Source: Propioniciclava tarda (GTDB taxonomy: Bacteria > Actinomycetota > Actinomycetes > Propionibacteriales > Propionibacteriaceae). Taken from it: 64,000 bases of DNA. The translations under genes and the position numbers were made by a program. Under the pieces are notes generated by a model. That model saw only the letters and a list, made by a program, of their open reading frames with translations, made no database searches and was not told the origin of the DNA. Below, in pieces: positions 10,695 through 19,560 of this stretch. The stretch spans positions 62,001 to 126,000 of the forward strand of contig NZ_FXTL01000002.1 in assembly GCF_900182665.1 (NCBI RefSeq), read 5' to 3'. How positions within the stretch are numbered: the stretch's first letter is position 1; the number at the start of each line of letters is the position of its first letter.

Positions 10695-11411
10695 GTGCCG
10701 TCCGCTGCTGGCGCGGGCGAACCGACGCCGTCGGTGCTCTCGGTGAACGTCGGGACGGCTCGGCCGAGTCCCACCGGACGCGGCCCCCGCACCGGCATCT
10801 TCAAGGCGCCGGTGGAGTCCATCGAGGTGCGCGACCCGGGGCCCAAGCGCGTCCTGGACGGCGCCGCGGTGAGCGGCGTCGCCGACGACCACGTGGGGGA
10901 CGGCCGACACCACGGGGGGTCGCTCCAGGCGGTCTACGCGGTGGCGTCCGAGGAGCTCGCCTGGTGGTCGGCCGAGCTCGGCCGCGAGCTGCGTCCGGGG
11001 GCGTTCGGGGAGAACCTCACGCTGGCCGGGTTCGACGTGGACGCCGCGCTGGTGGGGGAGCGGTGGCGCATCGGGGACGAGGTTGAGGTGCGGGTCACCG
11101 GCCCGCGCATCCCGTGCAACACCTTCCGGGCCGCAATGGGCGTACCCGGCTGGGTGCGGCGGTTCTCCGACCGCGGCCGCACGGGGGCATACCTGGCGGT
11201 CGTCACGCCCGGCACGATCCGCCCCGGCATGAGCGTCACGGTGTCGGCTCGGCCCGATCACGGCGTCACGGTGCCGCTGCTGTACCGGGCGATCACGACC
11301 GAGCCGGACCTCGCCGGGCGGGTGCTGACGGCCGCCGACCACCTGGACGCCGAGACCATCGACGTGCTGCGGCGTCGGGCCCCCTACGCGCTGGACGCCG
11401 AGCCGTCCTGA
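10695..11411 (+). CDS. MOSC domain-containing protein
   Basis: A 238-residue protein of the MOSC (molybdenum cofactor sulfurase C-terminal) / YiiM-like family. Visible motifs are GIFKAPVESIEV, DGRHHGGSLQAVYAV, RPGAFGENLTLAGFD and the conserved RIPCNTF cysteine block (near residue 140). These proteins handle sulfur or molybdopterin ligands and may reduce N-hydroxylated compounds; the substrate here is unknown. The GTG at 10695 lies 6 nt after gltD. GTG 10734 or 10743, just before the conserved LSVNVG, are alternative starts, and the latter fit the family N-terminus better. No separate promoter was seen. Confidence 0.83.
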   Translation: MPSAAGAGEPTPSVLSVNVGTARPSPTGRGPRTGIFKAPVESIEVRDPGPKRVLDGAAVSGVADDHVGDGRHHGGSLQAVYAVASEELAWWSAELGRELRPGAFGENLTLAGFDVDAALVGERWRIGDEVEVRVTGPRIPCNTFRAAMGVPGWVRRFSDRGRTGAYLAVVTPGTIRPGMSVTVSARPDHGVTVPLLYRAITTEPDLAGRVLTAADHLDAETIDVLRRRAPYALDAEPS

Positions 11412-11466
11412 CGGACGGTGCGTGCCGCCATGGGCGTCCGGACGCCGGCGTGCCACGATGGCGTCC

Positions 11467-12054
11467 ATGAGCGGAACGAAGAAGAGGTTCGAGCGGCAGG
11501 TCAAGCTGGTCCGCGACTTGGCCGCGGCCTCGCGCGAGTACCTGCCCATGCCTCCCGGACCGACGCCGCTGGCCGGCCCGCTGGAGGTCGTCGCCAAGTT
11601 CGCGGCCGCGTGGGAGAGCAAGGACGCCGCCGCGATCGGCTCCCTGTTCGCCGAGGATGCGGACTACGTCAACGTGGTCGGCCTGTGGTGGACGTCTCGA
11701 CACTCCATCCAGCGCGTGTTCAAGCGCTCCTTCAAGGACGAGTTCAAGACGGCGACGTTCACCTTCGAGAAGGTGTCGTTCCGCCAGGTCGGCTCGGACG
11801 CCGCCGTGCTGCACGGCCGATGGCAGATCTCGGGGCAGGTCGACCCCGAGGACGAAGTCGCCGACGTCCGTCGCGGCATGATCATGTTCGTGCTCGAGAA
11901 GGTCGCCGACGCCAGCTGGCTCATCGTCAGCGCCCAGGCCACCGACATCGCGATCGCCGCGGACACCCTGATCGCCCGCGACGGCCAGCTGACCGCCACC
12001 AGCTACGTGCCCGAGGTGCCAAACCTGCCCGATCCCGAGCCCGGCTCGGTCTAG
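11467..12054 (+). CDS. SnoaL-like / SgcJ-type nuclear transport factor 2-fold protein
   Basis: A 195-residue soluble protein. Residues about 35–165 look like a SnoaL/NTF2-like domain: VVAKFAAAWESKDAAAIGSLFAEDADYVNVVGLWW, then alternating strands and LEKVADASWLIVSAQATDIA. Many such proteins are small enzymes, but the catalytic residues are not conserved well enough to propose a reaction. An in-frame ATG three codons earlier (11458) or a GTG at 11422 are alternative starts; none has a strong ribosome site. It ends two bases before the DUF1697 gene, suggesting co-transcription. Confidence 0.72.
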   Translation: MSGTKKRFERQVKLVRDLAAASREYLPMPPGPTPLAGPLEVVAKFAAAWESKDAAAIGSLFAEDADYVNVVGLWWTSRHSIQRVFKRSFKDEFKTATFTFEKVSFRQVGSDAAVLHGRWQISGQVDPEDEVADVRRGMIMFVLEKVADASWLIVSAQATDIAIAADTLIARDGQLTATSYVPEVPNLPDPEPGSV

Positions 12055-12056
12055 CG

Positions 12057-12587
12057 GTGCCGCGTCACCTGGCCCTACTGCGGGCCGTCAACGTGGGCGG
12101 CCGCAACAAGGTGCCGATGGCCGAGTTGCGCGCCCTGGCCGGGGACCTCGGCTACGCCAGCGTCCGCACCTACATCGCGTCCGGCAACCTGATCTTCCAC
12201 TCCGAGAACACGGACGCCGCCTGCGCGGCCGAGCTGACGGCCGCCATCCCCGAGCGCTTCGGCTTCGCCGTCGACGTCGTCGTGGCCTCCAAGGACGTGC
12301 TGACCAGGGCCGTCGCCGCCCACCCGTACGCCGACGGCGACCCCAAGCAGGTGCACGTCGGCTTCGCCTCCGGCCCGATCCCGGACGCCGCCCTCGACCG
12401 GCTGCGGGCTGTCGCGTCGGCGTCCGAACGGGTCACGGCGGACGGAACGCTGCTGTACGCGGACCTCGCCGACGGCGTCCACGATTCCAAGCTCGCGGCC
12501 AGCGTGACCCCGGCGCTGAAGCCCGAGTTCGTGACCCTGCGGAACCTCGCTACGTGCCGGACGCTGCTGCAGTTGATGACTGATTGA
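12057..12587 (+). CDS. DUF1697 family protein
   Basis: A 176-residue protein beginning HLALLRAVNVGGRNKVPM, the hallmark N-terminus of the DUF1697 family (RGINVGG..K..M). It continues with LGYASVRTYIASGNLIF and the late SVTPALKPEFVTLRNLAT block near the C-terminus. The family is widespread, small and of unknown biochemical role. The GTG start was chosen because the conserved region begins within five codons of it. It lies directly behind the SnoaL-like gene. Confidence 0.85.
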   Translation: MPRHLALLRAVNVGGRNKVPMAELRALAGDLGYASVRTYIASGNLIFHSENTDAACAAELTAAIPERFGFAVDVVVASKDVLTRAVAAHPYADGDPKQVHVGFASGPIPDAALDRLRAVASASERVTADGTLLYADLADGVHDSKLAASVTPALKPEFVTLRNLATCRTLLQLMTD

Positions 12588-12650
12588 GCCCTCGATCGAC
12601 GATGTCGACCACGCCGGGCGTCGCGTCGTGGAACTGTCGGGGGCCGGGGT

Positions 12651-12656
12651 TAGGGT
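12651..12656 (+). promoter_or_regulatory. Putative -10 box for dnaE
   Basis: TAGGGT is a good TAnnnT match. It predicts a transcript start near 12663 and a leader of about 67 nt before dnaE. AAGGAGG at 12709–12715 in that leader is the likely ribosome site, though its 14-nt spacing to the ATG is longer than usual. The -35 region is not obvious. Confidence 0.4.
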
Positions 12657-12729
12657 GAGGGCTCTCGGGTTCTTCCCCGCCCGGCATCCCTTGCGCACGC
12701 ACGAGCTGAAGGAGGCGCGGACCACCGCC

Positions 12730-15700
12730 ATGCCGGACGGTTTCGTACATCTGCACTGCCATTCCGAGTTCTCGATGCTCGACGGGGCGGCCCGACTGAA
12801 GGGGCTGGTCCAGGGCGCCGAGAAGATGGGGATGCCCGCGCTGGCGGTGACCGATCACGGCAACCTGTTCGGCGCCTACGAGTGGTACAAGACGGCCAAG
12901 GGCAGCCCGGTGAAGCCGATCATCGGCCTCGAGGCGTACCTGACGCCGAAGACGCATCGGTCTGAGCGCAAGCGGGTCCAGTTCGGCGACGGCACCGGCG
13001 ACGACGTGGCGGCCAAGGGCGCCTACACCCACATGACCATGTGGGCCGAGAACAACGCAGGCATGCACAACCTGTTCCGGCTCAGCTCGCTGTCGAGCCT
13101 GGAGGGGTTTTTCTACAAGCCGCGCGCCGACCGCGAGCTGCTGAACCGCTACGGCAAGGGCCTGATCGCCACCACCGGTTGCCCGTCCGGCGAGGTGCAG
13201 ACCTACCTGCGGCTCGGTCAGTACGCGGACGCGGTGAAGTCCGCGGCCGAGTTCCGCGACATCTTCGGCGCCGGCAACTTCTACTGCGAGTTGATGGACC
13301 ACGGCCTCGACATCGAGGCCCGCGTCCGGGCCGACCTCCTGAAGCTGGCCAAGGAGCTCAAGCTGCCGCTAGTCGCCACCAACGACCTGCACTACGTCAA
13401 CGCCGAGGACGCCGAGGCCCACGACACCCTGCTGTGCGTCTCGTCCGGCTCGAATCGGGACACGCCAGGACGCTTCAAGTTCGACGGCAACGGCTACTAC
13501 CTGAAGCCGGCCGAGGCGATGCGGCTGCTGTTCTCGAACCTGCCGGAGGCCTGCGACAACACCCTCGAGATCGCCGAGCGGTGCGAAATCTCGTTCGACG
13601 AGGGCAGCGGCACCTACATGCCCGAGTTCGGGGTGCCCGAGGGCGAGACCGAGGCGTCCTGGTTCATCAAGGAGGTGGCGCGGGGGCTGACCGCGCGCTT
13701 CCCGAACGGCATTCCCGAGTACGCGCTGAAGCAGGCGGAGTTCGAGCAGGACGTCATCATCGGCAAGGGCTACGCGGGCTACTTCCTCGTGGTCGCCGAC
13801 TTCATCAACTGGGCCAAGGAGAACGGCATCCGGGTCGGCCCCGGGCGCGGCTCGGGCGCCGGCTCGATGTGCGCCTACGCGATGCGGATCACCGACCTCG
13901 ACCCGGTGCCGCACGGGCTGATCTTCGAGCGCTTCCTCAACCCGGAGCGTCCGTCCATGCCCGACTTCGACGTCGACTTCGACGAGCGTCGCCGCGGCGA
14001 GGTGATCCGCTACGTCACCGAGAAGTACGGCGACGACCGGGTCTGCCAGATCGTCACCTACGGCACCATCAAGGCCAAGCAGGCGATCAAGGACGCCGGA
14101 CGCGTCCTGGGCAAGCCCTTCAGCCTCGGCGAGAAGATCACCAAGGCCTACACGCCGCCGGCGATGGGCAAGGACGTCCCGATCGCCGAGGTCTTCAACC
14201 CCCAGCATCCGCGCTACGGCGAGGGCACCGAGTTCCGCGAGCTGTACGACACCGACCCCGAGGTGAAGGAGGTCGTGGACACCGCCCGCGGCATCGAGAA
14301 CCTCAAGCGCCAGTGGGGCGTCCACGCGGCCGGCGTCATCATGTCGAGCAAGCCGTTGATCGACGTCATCCCCATCATGAAGCGGGAGCAAGACGGCCAG
14401 ATCATCACCCAGTTCGACTACCCGAGCTGCGAGGCGCTCGGCCTGGTCAAGATGGACTTCCTGGGCCTGCGCAACCTTACGATCCTCGACGACGCCATCC
14501 GCAACGTCGAGTCGAACCGGGGCGTCGTCCTCGACCTCGACGAGCTGAGCCGGGAGATGACGGATCGAGCGGCGTACGACCTGCTGGCGTCCGGTGAAAC
14601 CCTGGGCATCTTCCAACTCGACGGCGGCGGCATGCGCTCCCTCCTGCGCCTCATGCAGCCCGACAACTTCGAGGACATCTCCGCGGCCCTGGCCCTGTAC
14701 CGGCCCGGCCCGATGGGCGCCGACTCGCACACCAACTACGCGCTCCGCAAGAACGGCAAGCAGCCGATTGAGCCGATCCATCCCGAGCTGGCCGAGCCCT
14801 TGCGCGACATCCTCGACACCACCTACGGCCTGATCGTCTACCAGGAGCAGGTGCAGCAGATCGCCCAGCGGGTCGCCGGGTACAGCCTCGGCAAGGCCGA
14901 CCTGCTGCGGCGCGCGATGGGCAAGAAGAAGAAGGAAGTGCTGGAAGCCGAGTTCGTCCCGTTCTCGGGCGGAATGCGGGCGAACGGCTACTCGGACGCG
15001 GCCATCAAGTCGCTCTGGGACATCCTCGTGCCCTTCTCCGACTACGCCTTCAACAAGGCCCACACCGCCGCCTACGGCGTCATCTCGTACTGGACGGCCT
15101 ACCTCAAGGCGAACTACCCGGCCGAGTACATGGCCGCGTTGCTGGAGTCCGTGAAGGGCGACAAGGACAAGTCGGCGGTGTACCTCGCCGAGTGTCGGCG
15201 CATGGGCATCAGGGTGCTGCCGCCCGACGTGAACGAGTCCGTTGGCATGTTCACCCCCGTCGGCACCGACATCCGCTACGGGCTGGGTGCGATCCGCAAC
15301 GTCGGCGACAACGTCGTCCGAGGGATCGTCGCCGGACGGGACGAGCACGGCAAGGCGTCCGACTTCAACGAGTTCCTCGACAACGTGCCGCTCGTGGTCT
15401 GCAACAAGCGGGTCATCGAGTCGCTGATCAAGGCGGGCGCCTTCGACTCGCTGGGCCACACCAGGCGCGCGCTGATGGAGTGCTTCGAGGCCAAGGTGGA
15501 CGCCGTCATCGACCTCAAACGCAACCAGGCCAACGGCCAGGACGACCTCTTCGCGGCCTTCTTCGATAGTTCGGACGCCGCCGGCTCGGCCTCGATGGCG
15601 ACGCCGATTCCCGCGATCGCCGAGTGGGACAAGACGGCCCTGCTCGCGTTCGAGCGCGAGATGCTCGGCCTCTACGTGAGCGATCACCCGCTGAACGGCC

Positions 15701-16260
15701 TGGAGCACATCGTGGCGGCCAACCGCGACCTCTCGATCGCGATGCTCGTCGCCGACGGTGGCCCCCGCGACGGCACCGTCACGATCTGCGGCTTGATCAC
15801 CCACGTCCAGCGCAAGCAGAGCAAGGACGGCCGGCAGTGGGCGATCCTCACGGTCGAAGACCTCGAGGCGTCCCTGGAGGTGCTGGTCTTCACCAACGCC
15901 TACGCCCCGGTGGCGATGTCGGTGGCCCCGGACACGCTCGTCCGCATCAAGGGACGCGTCCGCGAGAAGGACGAGAGCGTCGAGCTCTCGGCGTCCGATG
16001 TGTCGTTCCCGGACGTGACCACCGGGCCGACGGGGCCGTTGACGCTCAACCTGCCGACCACGCGCTGCACGCCGGCGGTCGTCGAGCAGCTGAAGTTCGT
16101 CCTGGGCCGGCATCCGGGCACCCAGGAAGTACGCATGCGGCTCATCGCGGGCGCGGGCGCCAAGGTCTGGAAGCTGGACGACCGACTCCGGGTGGCCACC
16201 TCGCCCTCGCTGATGGCGGAGCTCAAGGCCCTGCTCGGCCCGTCCTGCGTGGGCGTGTAG
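12730..16260 (+). CDS. dnaE: DNA polymerase III alpha subunit
   Basis: A 1176-residue replicative C-family polymerase. The N-terminal PHP domain starts VHLHCHSEFSMLDG (residues 6–19) and has the histidines and acidic residues of a metal site. The catalytic core includes GPGRGSGAGS and PDFDVDFDERRRGEV (about 411), which supplies two catalytic aspartates. After the fingers and FNKAHTAAYG comes a helix-hairpin-helix region and an OB fold (TICGLITHVQRKQSKDG). Length is typical of DnaE1. The frame stays open upstream to 12628, but family alignment and the AAGGAGG tract favour the ATG at 12730. Confidence 0.96.
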   Translation: MPDGFVHLHCHSEFSMLDGAARLKGLVQGAEKMGMPALAVTDHGNLFGAYEWYKTAKGSPVKPIIGLEAYLTPKTHRSERKRVQFGDGTGDDVAAKGAYTHMTMWAENNAGMHNLFRLSSLSSLEGFFYKPRADRELLNRYGKGLIATTGCPSGEVQTYLRLGQYADAVKSAAEFRDIFGAGNFYCELMDHGLDIEARVRADLLKLAKELKLPLVATNDLHYVNAEDAEAHDTLLCVSSGSNRDTPGRFKFDGNGYYLKPAEAMRLLFSNLPEACDNTLEIAERCEISFDEGSGTYMPEFGVPEGETEASWFIKEVARGLTARFPNGIPEYALKQAEFEQDVIIGKGYAGYFLVVADFINWAKENGIRVGPGRGSGAGSMCAYAMRITDLDPVPHGLIFERFLNPERPSMPDFDVDFDERRRGEVIRYVTEKYGDDRVCQIVTYGTIKAKQAIKDAGRVLGKPFSLGEKITKAYTPPAMGKDVPIAEVFNPQHPRYGEGTEFRELYDTDPEVKEVVDTARGIENLKRQWGVHAAGVIMSSKPLIDVIPIMKREQDGQIITQFDYPSCEALGLVKMDFLGLRNLTILDDAIRNVESNRGVVLDLDELSREMTDRAAYDLLASGETLGIFQLDGGGMRSLLRLMQPDNFEDISAALALYRPGPMGADSHTNYALRKNGKQPIEPIHPELAEPLRDILDTTYGLIVYQEQVQQIAQRVAGYSLGKADLLRRAMGKKKKEVLEAEFVPFSGGMRANGYSDAAIKSLWDILVPFSDYAFNKAHTAAYGVISYWTAYLKANYPAEYMAALLESVKGDKDKSAVYLAECRRMGIRVLPPDVNESVGMFTPVGTDIRYGLGAIRNVGDNVVRGIVAGRDEHGKASDFNEFLDNVPLVVCNKRVIESLIKAGAFDSLGHTRRALMECFEAKVDAVIDLKRNQANGQDDLFAAFFDSSDAAGSASMATPIPAIAEWDKTALLAFEREMLGLYVSDHPLNGLEHIVAANRDLSIAMLVADGGPRDGTVTICGLITHVQRKQSKDGRQWAILTVEDLEASLEVLVFTNAYAPVAMSVAPDTLVRIKGRVREKDESVELSASDVSFPDVTTGPTGPLTLNLPTTRCTPAVVEQLKFVLGRHPGTQEVRMRLIAGAGAKVWKLDDRLRVATSPSLMAELKALLGPSCVGV

Positions 16261-16261
16261 C

Positions 16262-16267
16262 TAGGCT
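16262..16267 (+). promoter_or_regulatory. Putative -10 box for a leaderless mRNA
   Basis: TAGGCT sits just after the dnaE stop and ends 6 nt before the ATG at 16274, the spacing expected if transcription starts on the start codon. There is no Shine-Dalgarno in between. Confidence 0.42.
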
Positions 16268-16273
16268 GCGGTC

Positions 16274-16834
16274 ATGACCGGGCAGCGCATCGTCTCGTGG
16301 GTCGGCGTCCTCGCCGGGCTGGCGGTGGTGGTCGGGGTCTTGGGCTCTCTCGTGTGGGCCCGGATGGTGCACCTGCCCGTCTACGTCATCGGCCCTGACC
16401 ACGTGGCCGTCATGACCGAGCGCGGGCATTCCGAGCTCTTCGCGTCGGACGCCTGGTTCGTGGCGATCGGCCTGGTGGGCGGGCTCGTCCTGGGCGGCCT
16501 GACCTGGTCCTGGTTTCGCAGCCTCGGCTGGCCGGTCGTCCTGATCACACTGGGCGCGGGGCTGGTGGCCGGGCTGGTCTGCCGCGAGATCGGGCAGCTC
16601 TGGGGGCCCGGTCCGCTGGACGTCCGCCTCGACCACGCTAACCCCGGCGACACCGTTCCCGCCGCCTTCCAGCTGCACTCGCCGGCCGCCCTCGCGGCGT
16701 GGGCGATGGCCGCGGTGTTGCCGACACTGTTGGCGTCCGCGCTGGGCCCCGAGCTATCGCCACACGGCGACGCCGGCCCGCGCGGTCGGGCCGCGGTCAG
16801 CCCCGAACCCGCGCCGATCGACCAGGACGCCTAG
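16274..16834 (+). CDS. Integral membrane protein, DUF2567-like
   Basis: A 186-residue protein with four hydrophobic segments (about 9–29, 62–82, 88–110 and 138–158). Between the first two is a short extracytoplasmic-looking loop, and SDAWFVAIGLVGGLVLG resembles the DAWF..LGL signature I associate with the actinobacterial DUF2567 family. The C-terminus is a polar Pro/Ala-rich tail. No enzymatic motif is visible. It lies between dnaE and the CYTH–CHAD gene, only three bases from the latter, so the two probably share a transcript. Confidence 0.65.
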   Translation: MTGQRIVSWVGVLAGLAVVVGVLGSLVWARMVHLPVYVIGPDHVAVMTERGHSELFASDAWFVAIGLVGGLVLGGLTWSWFRSLGWPVVLITLGAGLVAGLVCREIGQLWGPGPLDVRLDHANPGDTVPAAFQLHSPAALAAWAMAAVLPTLLASALGPELSPHGDAGPRGRAAVSPEPAPIDQDA

Positions 16835-16837
16835 GCG

Positions 16838-18376
16838 ATGGGCGGCGTCGCCGAGAACGAGGTGGAGCGCAAGTTCTCTGTTCCTGTCGGTGGCGACCTG
16901 GTGCCGCCCCGGTCGCTGGGGGAGTGGGCGGCCCCGAAACAGTTCGACCTGGACGCCGAGTACTTCGACACCCCCACGTTGGCGCTGACGCGGGCCGGCT
17001 GGAGCCTAAGGCGGCGCACCGGTGGCGGGGACGAGGGCTGGCATCTGAAGTCGCCCCGCAGCGGCGACGCGCGGGTCGAGCGGCGCGTTCCGCTGGCTGG
17101 CTCCGTTCCCCCGGCGTCGCTCCGCCGGGAGGTGGGCCACCTGCTCGACGACGAACCGCTGATCCCGGTGGCCCGCCTCATCACCGTCCGCGAGGAACAC
17201 GACCTGCTGCGCGCCGGCGGCGGCGTCCGGGCGCACCTGTGCCACGACCGCGTCCGCGCCGAGGTGGGCGACCGCAGCTCGGCCTGGTCCGAGGTCGAGG
17301 TCGAGTTGGCCCCGGACGAGCCACGAACGACGCTGGACGCCGTCGCCGCGGCCCTCGCGGCCTCCGGCTGCGGTCCGGCCGAGCACTCGTCGAAGGTGGC
17401 TCGGGCACTCGCCCTGCGGACGCCGCCCGCGCCGACGACGGTGACGAGCCCGGCCAACGTCGTCGTCGCTGGGTATCTGGCCCGGCAGGTCGGGTCCCTT
17501 CAGGCCTACGACGAGGGGGTCCGAGCGGACGCGCCGGACGCCGTCCACAAGTCCCGCGTCGCGGCCCGCCGGCTCCGCAGCGTGCTGAGGGTGTTCGTCC
17601 CGGTGTTCGATCCGTCTGTGGCGCGGCCGCTGGCCGAGGAACTGCGCTGGTACGGGCTCGTGGCTGGGGCGTCGCGGGATCTCGAGGTGCTTGCCGAACA
17701 CGTCGCCGCCACGTTGGCCGACCTGGCTGGCGCGGTCGACCAGGGCGGCGTCGACCAGGTGCTGCGCCACCTGGCCGAGAAGCACTTCGCCGCCCACGGT
17801 GCGCTTGTGGCGGCCCTGGAGACGGATCGCTATGCCGCCCTCCAGCGGTCGCTGGCGGACTTCGTCGCGGCCCCCCCACTCAGCGGACGCCGCCGCAAGC
17901 CGACCCACGACGTGGTCGCGGTCTGCCTGGCCAAGGCGATCGGGCGGGTGCGTCGTCGCGCGGACGCCGCTCAGAGCCGTCCCAACGACCTCGCGCCCTG
18001 GCATGAGGTGCGCAAGGCCGCCAAGGCCGTTCGCTACGCCTGCGAGGCGCTGGCCGAGGCCTATGGGCCGGAGGCGACGGCGTCCGCGAAGCGCTGGGAG
18101 GCCGTCACGGAGGCGCTCGGGGACGCCCAGGACACCGTCGTCGCGAGCGAGGCCCTCACCGAACTGGCCGGGCGTGATCCCGGACCAGGGCTAGCGCTGC
18201 TGGTGGAGCAGCAGGTGACGAAACGGACCGCCGCGCTCGATCAGGGCCGCGCGGCCCTGGTCGAGGCGCTGGACGACCCCTTGGCCTGGCTCAAGCAGGA
18301 GGCGTCAGCGGGCGATGTCGGCGAAGACAGCTCCGATGACGGACGCCAGCGCCTCGGCGTCCACCTCGACTTGTAG
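16838..18376 (+). CDS. CYTH and CHAD domain-containing protein
   Basis: A 512-residue protein with an N-terminal CYTH domain (triphosphate tunnel fold; the ExExK signature appears as NEVERKF at residues 6–12, followed by YFDTP and SWRRRTGG-type strands) and a C-terminal CHAD helical domain from about residue 210 (HKSRVAARRLRSVLRVF, LRWYGLVAGASRDLEVL, WHEVRKAAKAVRYACEAL). CYTH domains act on triphosphates, and CHAD domains bind polyphosphate granules through conserved histidines. A polyphosphate-related role is inferred. The CHAD fold appears to finish near LAWLKQEA; the last 24 codons run antisense into the convergent ybaK gene. Confidence 0.9.
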   Translation: MGGVAENEVERKFSVPVGGDLVPPRSLGEWAAPKQFDLDAEYFDTPTLALTRAGWSLRRRTGGGDEGWHLKSPRSGDARVERRVPLAGSVPPASLRREVGHLLDDEPLIPVARLITVREEHDLLRAGGGVRAHLCHDRVRAEVGDRSSAWSEVEVELAPDEPRTTLDAVAAALAASGCGPAEHSSKVARALALRTPPAPTTVTSPANVVVAGYLARQVGSLQAYDEGVRADAPDAVHKSRVAARRLRSVLRVFVPVFDPSVARPLAEELRWYGLVAGASRDLEVLAEHVAATLADLAGAVDQGGVDQVLRHLAEKHFAAHGALVAALETDRYAALQRSLADFVAAPPLSGRRRKPTHDVVAVCLAKAIGRVRRRADAAQSRPNDLAPWHEVRKAAKAVRYACEALAEAYGPEATASAKRWEAVTEALGDAQDTVVASEALTELAGRDPGPGLALLVEQQVTKRTAALDQGRAALVEALDDPLAWLKQEASAGDVGEDSSDDGRQRLGVHLDL

Positions 18377-18802
18377 CCCGCGGCGTCCGGCGGAACAGAA
18401 GATCGTGTCGAACAGCAGCGCGGTCTCGTCGATCACGGTGGGCAGGGGCGTGCGCTGACCCAGGGGAGAGATGCCACCCACGACGTAGCCCGACGACCGC
18501 TCCGCGTCCTTCGGATCGGCCAGGTCGGCCTTCTTGGCCCCGAGGGCGGCGGCGATCGCCTTGAGGTCGAGCATCCCGGCGACCGGCACGACGCCGACGG
18601 CCAGCTCGGGGCGTCCGCCGGGGTTGACGTCGACGATCAGGGTCTTGAACACGCGCTGGGGGTCGAGCCCCAAGATGGCGATCGTCTCGTCGCCGAAGTG
18701 CCGCTCGGACGGGTCGTGCTCGTAGGCGTGCAGTTCGAAGGCCACGCCGGCGGCGGTCAGGGCATCGGTCGCGGGCGTCCCGCCGCTGAGCTTCTTGGCC
18801 AT
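18305..18802 (-). CDS. ybaK: Cys-tRNA(Pro)/Cys-tRNA(Cys) deacylase, YbaK/EbsC type
   Basis: A 165-residue protein of the YbaK/ProX editing family, which clears mischarged Cys-tRNA(Pro). Motifs visible are TPATDALTAAGVAFELHAYEHDP, the catalytic-lysine segment VFKTLIVDV, the middle LKAIAAALGAKKADLADP and the SGYVVGGISPLGQR loop. Length is typical (about 160). It converges on the CYTH–CHAD gene and overlaps it by 72 bp. The conserved family C-terminus lies within that overlap, so this gene rather than its partner owns the shared bases. A TACACT box lies 3 nt before the ATG. Confidence 0.92.
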   Translation of the reverse strand: MAKKLSGGTPATDALTAAGVAFELHAYEHDPSERHFGDETIAILGLDPQRVFKTLIVDVNPGGRPELAVGVVPVAGMLDLKAIAAALGAKKADLADPKDAERSSGYVVGGISPLGQRTPLPTVIDETALLFDTIFCSAGRRGLQVEVDAEALASVIGAVFADIAR

Positions 18803-18803
18803 C

Positions 18804-19541
18804 TCAGTGTAGGAGGGCCGCCGCGCCGGCCACGATCACGGGAGCGAGCAGCAGGGCGGGCAGCATGTCGCCGACCGGGATCTGCTTGAGCTGCAAAAGC
18901 CGCAGTGAGAGCGCCATCAGGATCACGCCGCCGGTGGCGGTGAGGGCATCGATCTGCGCCAAGGACAAGAAGTCGCCGAGCGCGAACGCGAGCAGGGTCA
19001 GGCCGCCCTGCAACACGCCGACGAGCACCGCGGAGAACAGCACGCCGTAGCCGAGCGAGGCGGCGAAGGCGATGGCGGCGAAGCCGTCCAGCAGCGACTT
19101 CACCAAGAGCTGGTCTGCGCCGCGGCCGAGGCCGTCCGACAACGACCCCAGGATGGTCAGCGGGCCGACGCAGAACAGCAGCGTGGGCGTCACGACGGCG
19201 TCGACGAAGCGTCCGGAGTCCTCGTCGTCGGCGATCTTGGACCGCAGCCAGTCGGCGGCACCCTCCAGCCGCTGCTCGATGCGGAGCGCCGACCCGATCA
19301 GACCGCCGACCAGCAGGGCGCCGATGACGACCAGCAGCCCGCCCTTGCCGACCACGCCGGCGAGCGCCGTCGAGCCGATCGACCCGGCCGATGAGATACC
19401 CAGCACGAGCGTGACGAGGCCGAGTGTCGCGGTGATGAGCTGCCTGGTCCGCTCGGGAATGCGGGATCCGAATAGGAGCCCGATCACCGAGCCCACCGCG
19501 ACGGTGACCACGTTGGCGACCGTGCCGAGCCCGATGAACAT
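18804..19541 (-). CDS. DUF554 family membrane protein
   Basis: A 245-residue protein with about seven hydrophobic segments, starting [25 protein letters not shown], the typical DUF554 (YdfK-like) opening. The family is a widely distributed set of putative membrane proteins without an assigned substrate. [19 protein letters not shown] matches the conserved central segment. An in-frame ATG at 19553 would add four residues but would fall within the hisD -10 box, so 19541 is preferred. It is divergent to hisD with only 19 bp between starts, and ybaK follows after one base. Confidence 0.85.
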   Translation of the reverse strand: MFIGLGTVANVVTVAVGSVIGLLFGSRIPERTRQLITATLGLVTLVLGISSAGSIGSTALAGVVGKGGLLVVIGALLVGGLIGSALRIEQRLEGAADWLRSKIADDEDSGRFVDAVVTPTLLFCVGPLTILGSLSDGLGRGADQLLVKSLLDGFAAIAFAASLGYGVLFSAVLVGVLQGGLTLLAFALGDFLSLAQIDALTATGGVILMALSLRLLQLKQIPVGDMLPALLLAPVIVAGAAALLH

Positions 19542-19548
19542 GCGCCAA

Positions 19549-19554
19549 TACAAT
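19549..19554 (+). promoter_or_regulatory. Putative -10 box for a leaderless hisD mRNA
   Basis: TACAAT, one base from the TATAAT consensus, is followed by exactly 6 nt and the hisD GTG. A transcript beginning at the G of GTG is the simplest reading. No Shine-Dalgarno is present, and the -35 region would lie inside the divergent DUF554 gene. Confidence 0.5.
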
Positions 19555-19560
19555 CATCGG

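Noticed and set aside
13369-16113. A 914-codon minus-strand frame opposite dnaE
   Set aside because: Antisense shadow of a well-supported gene with low-complexity composition.
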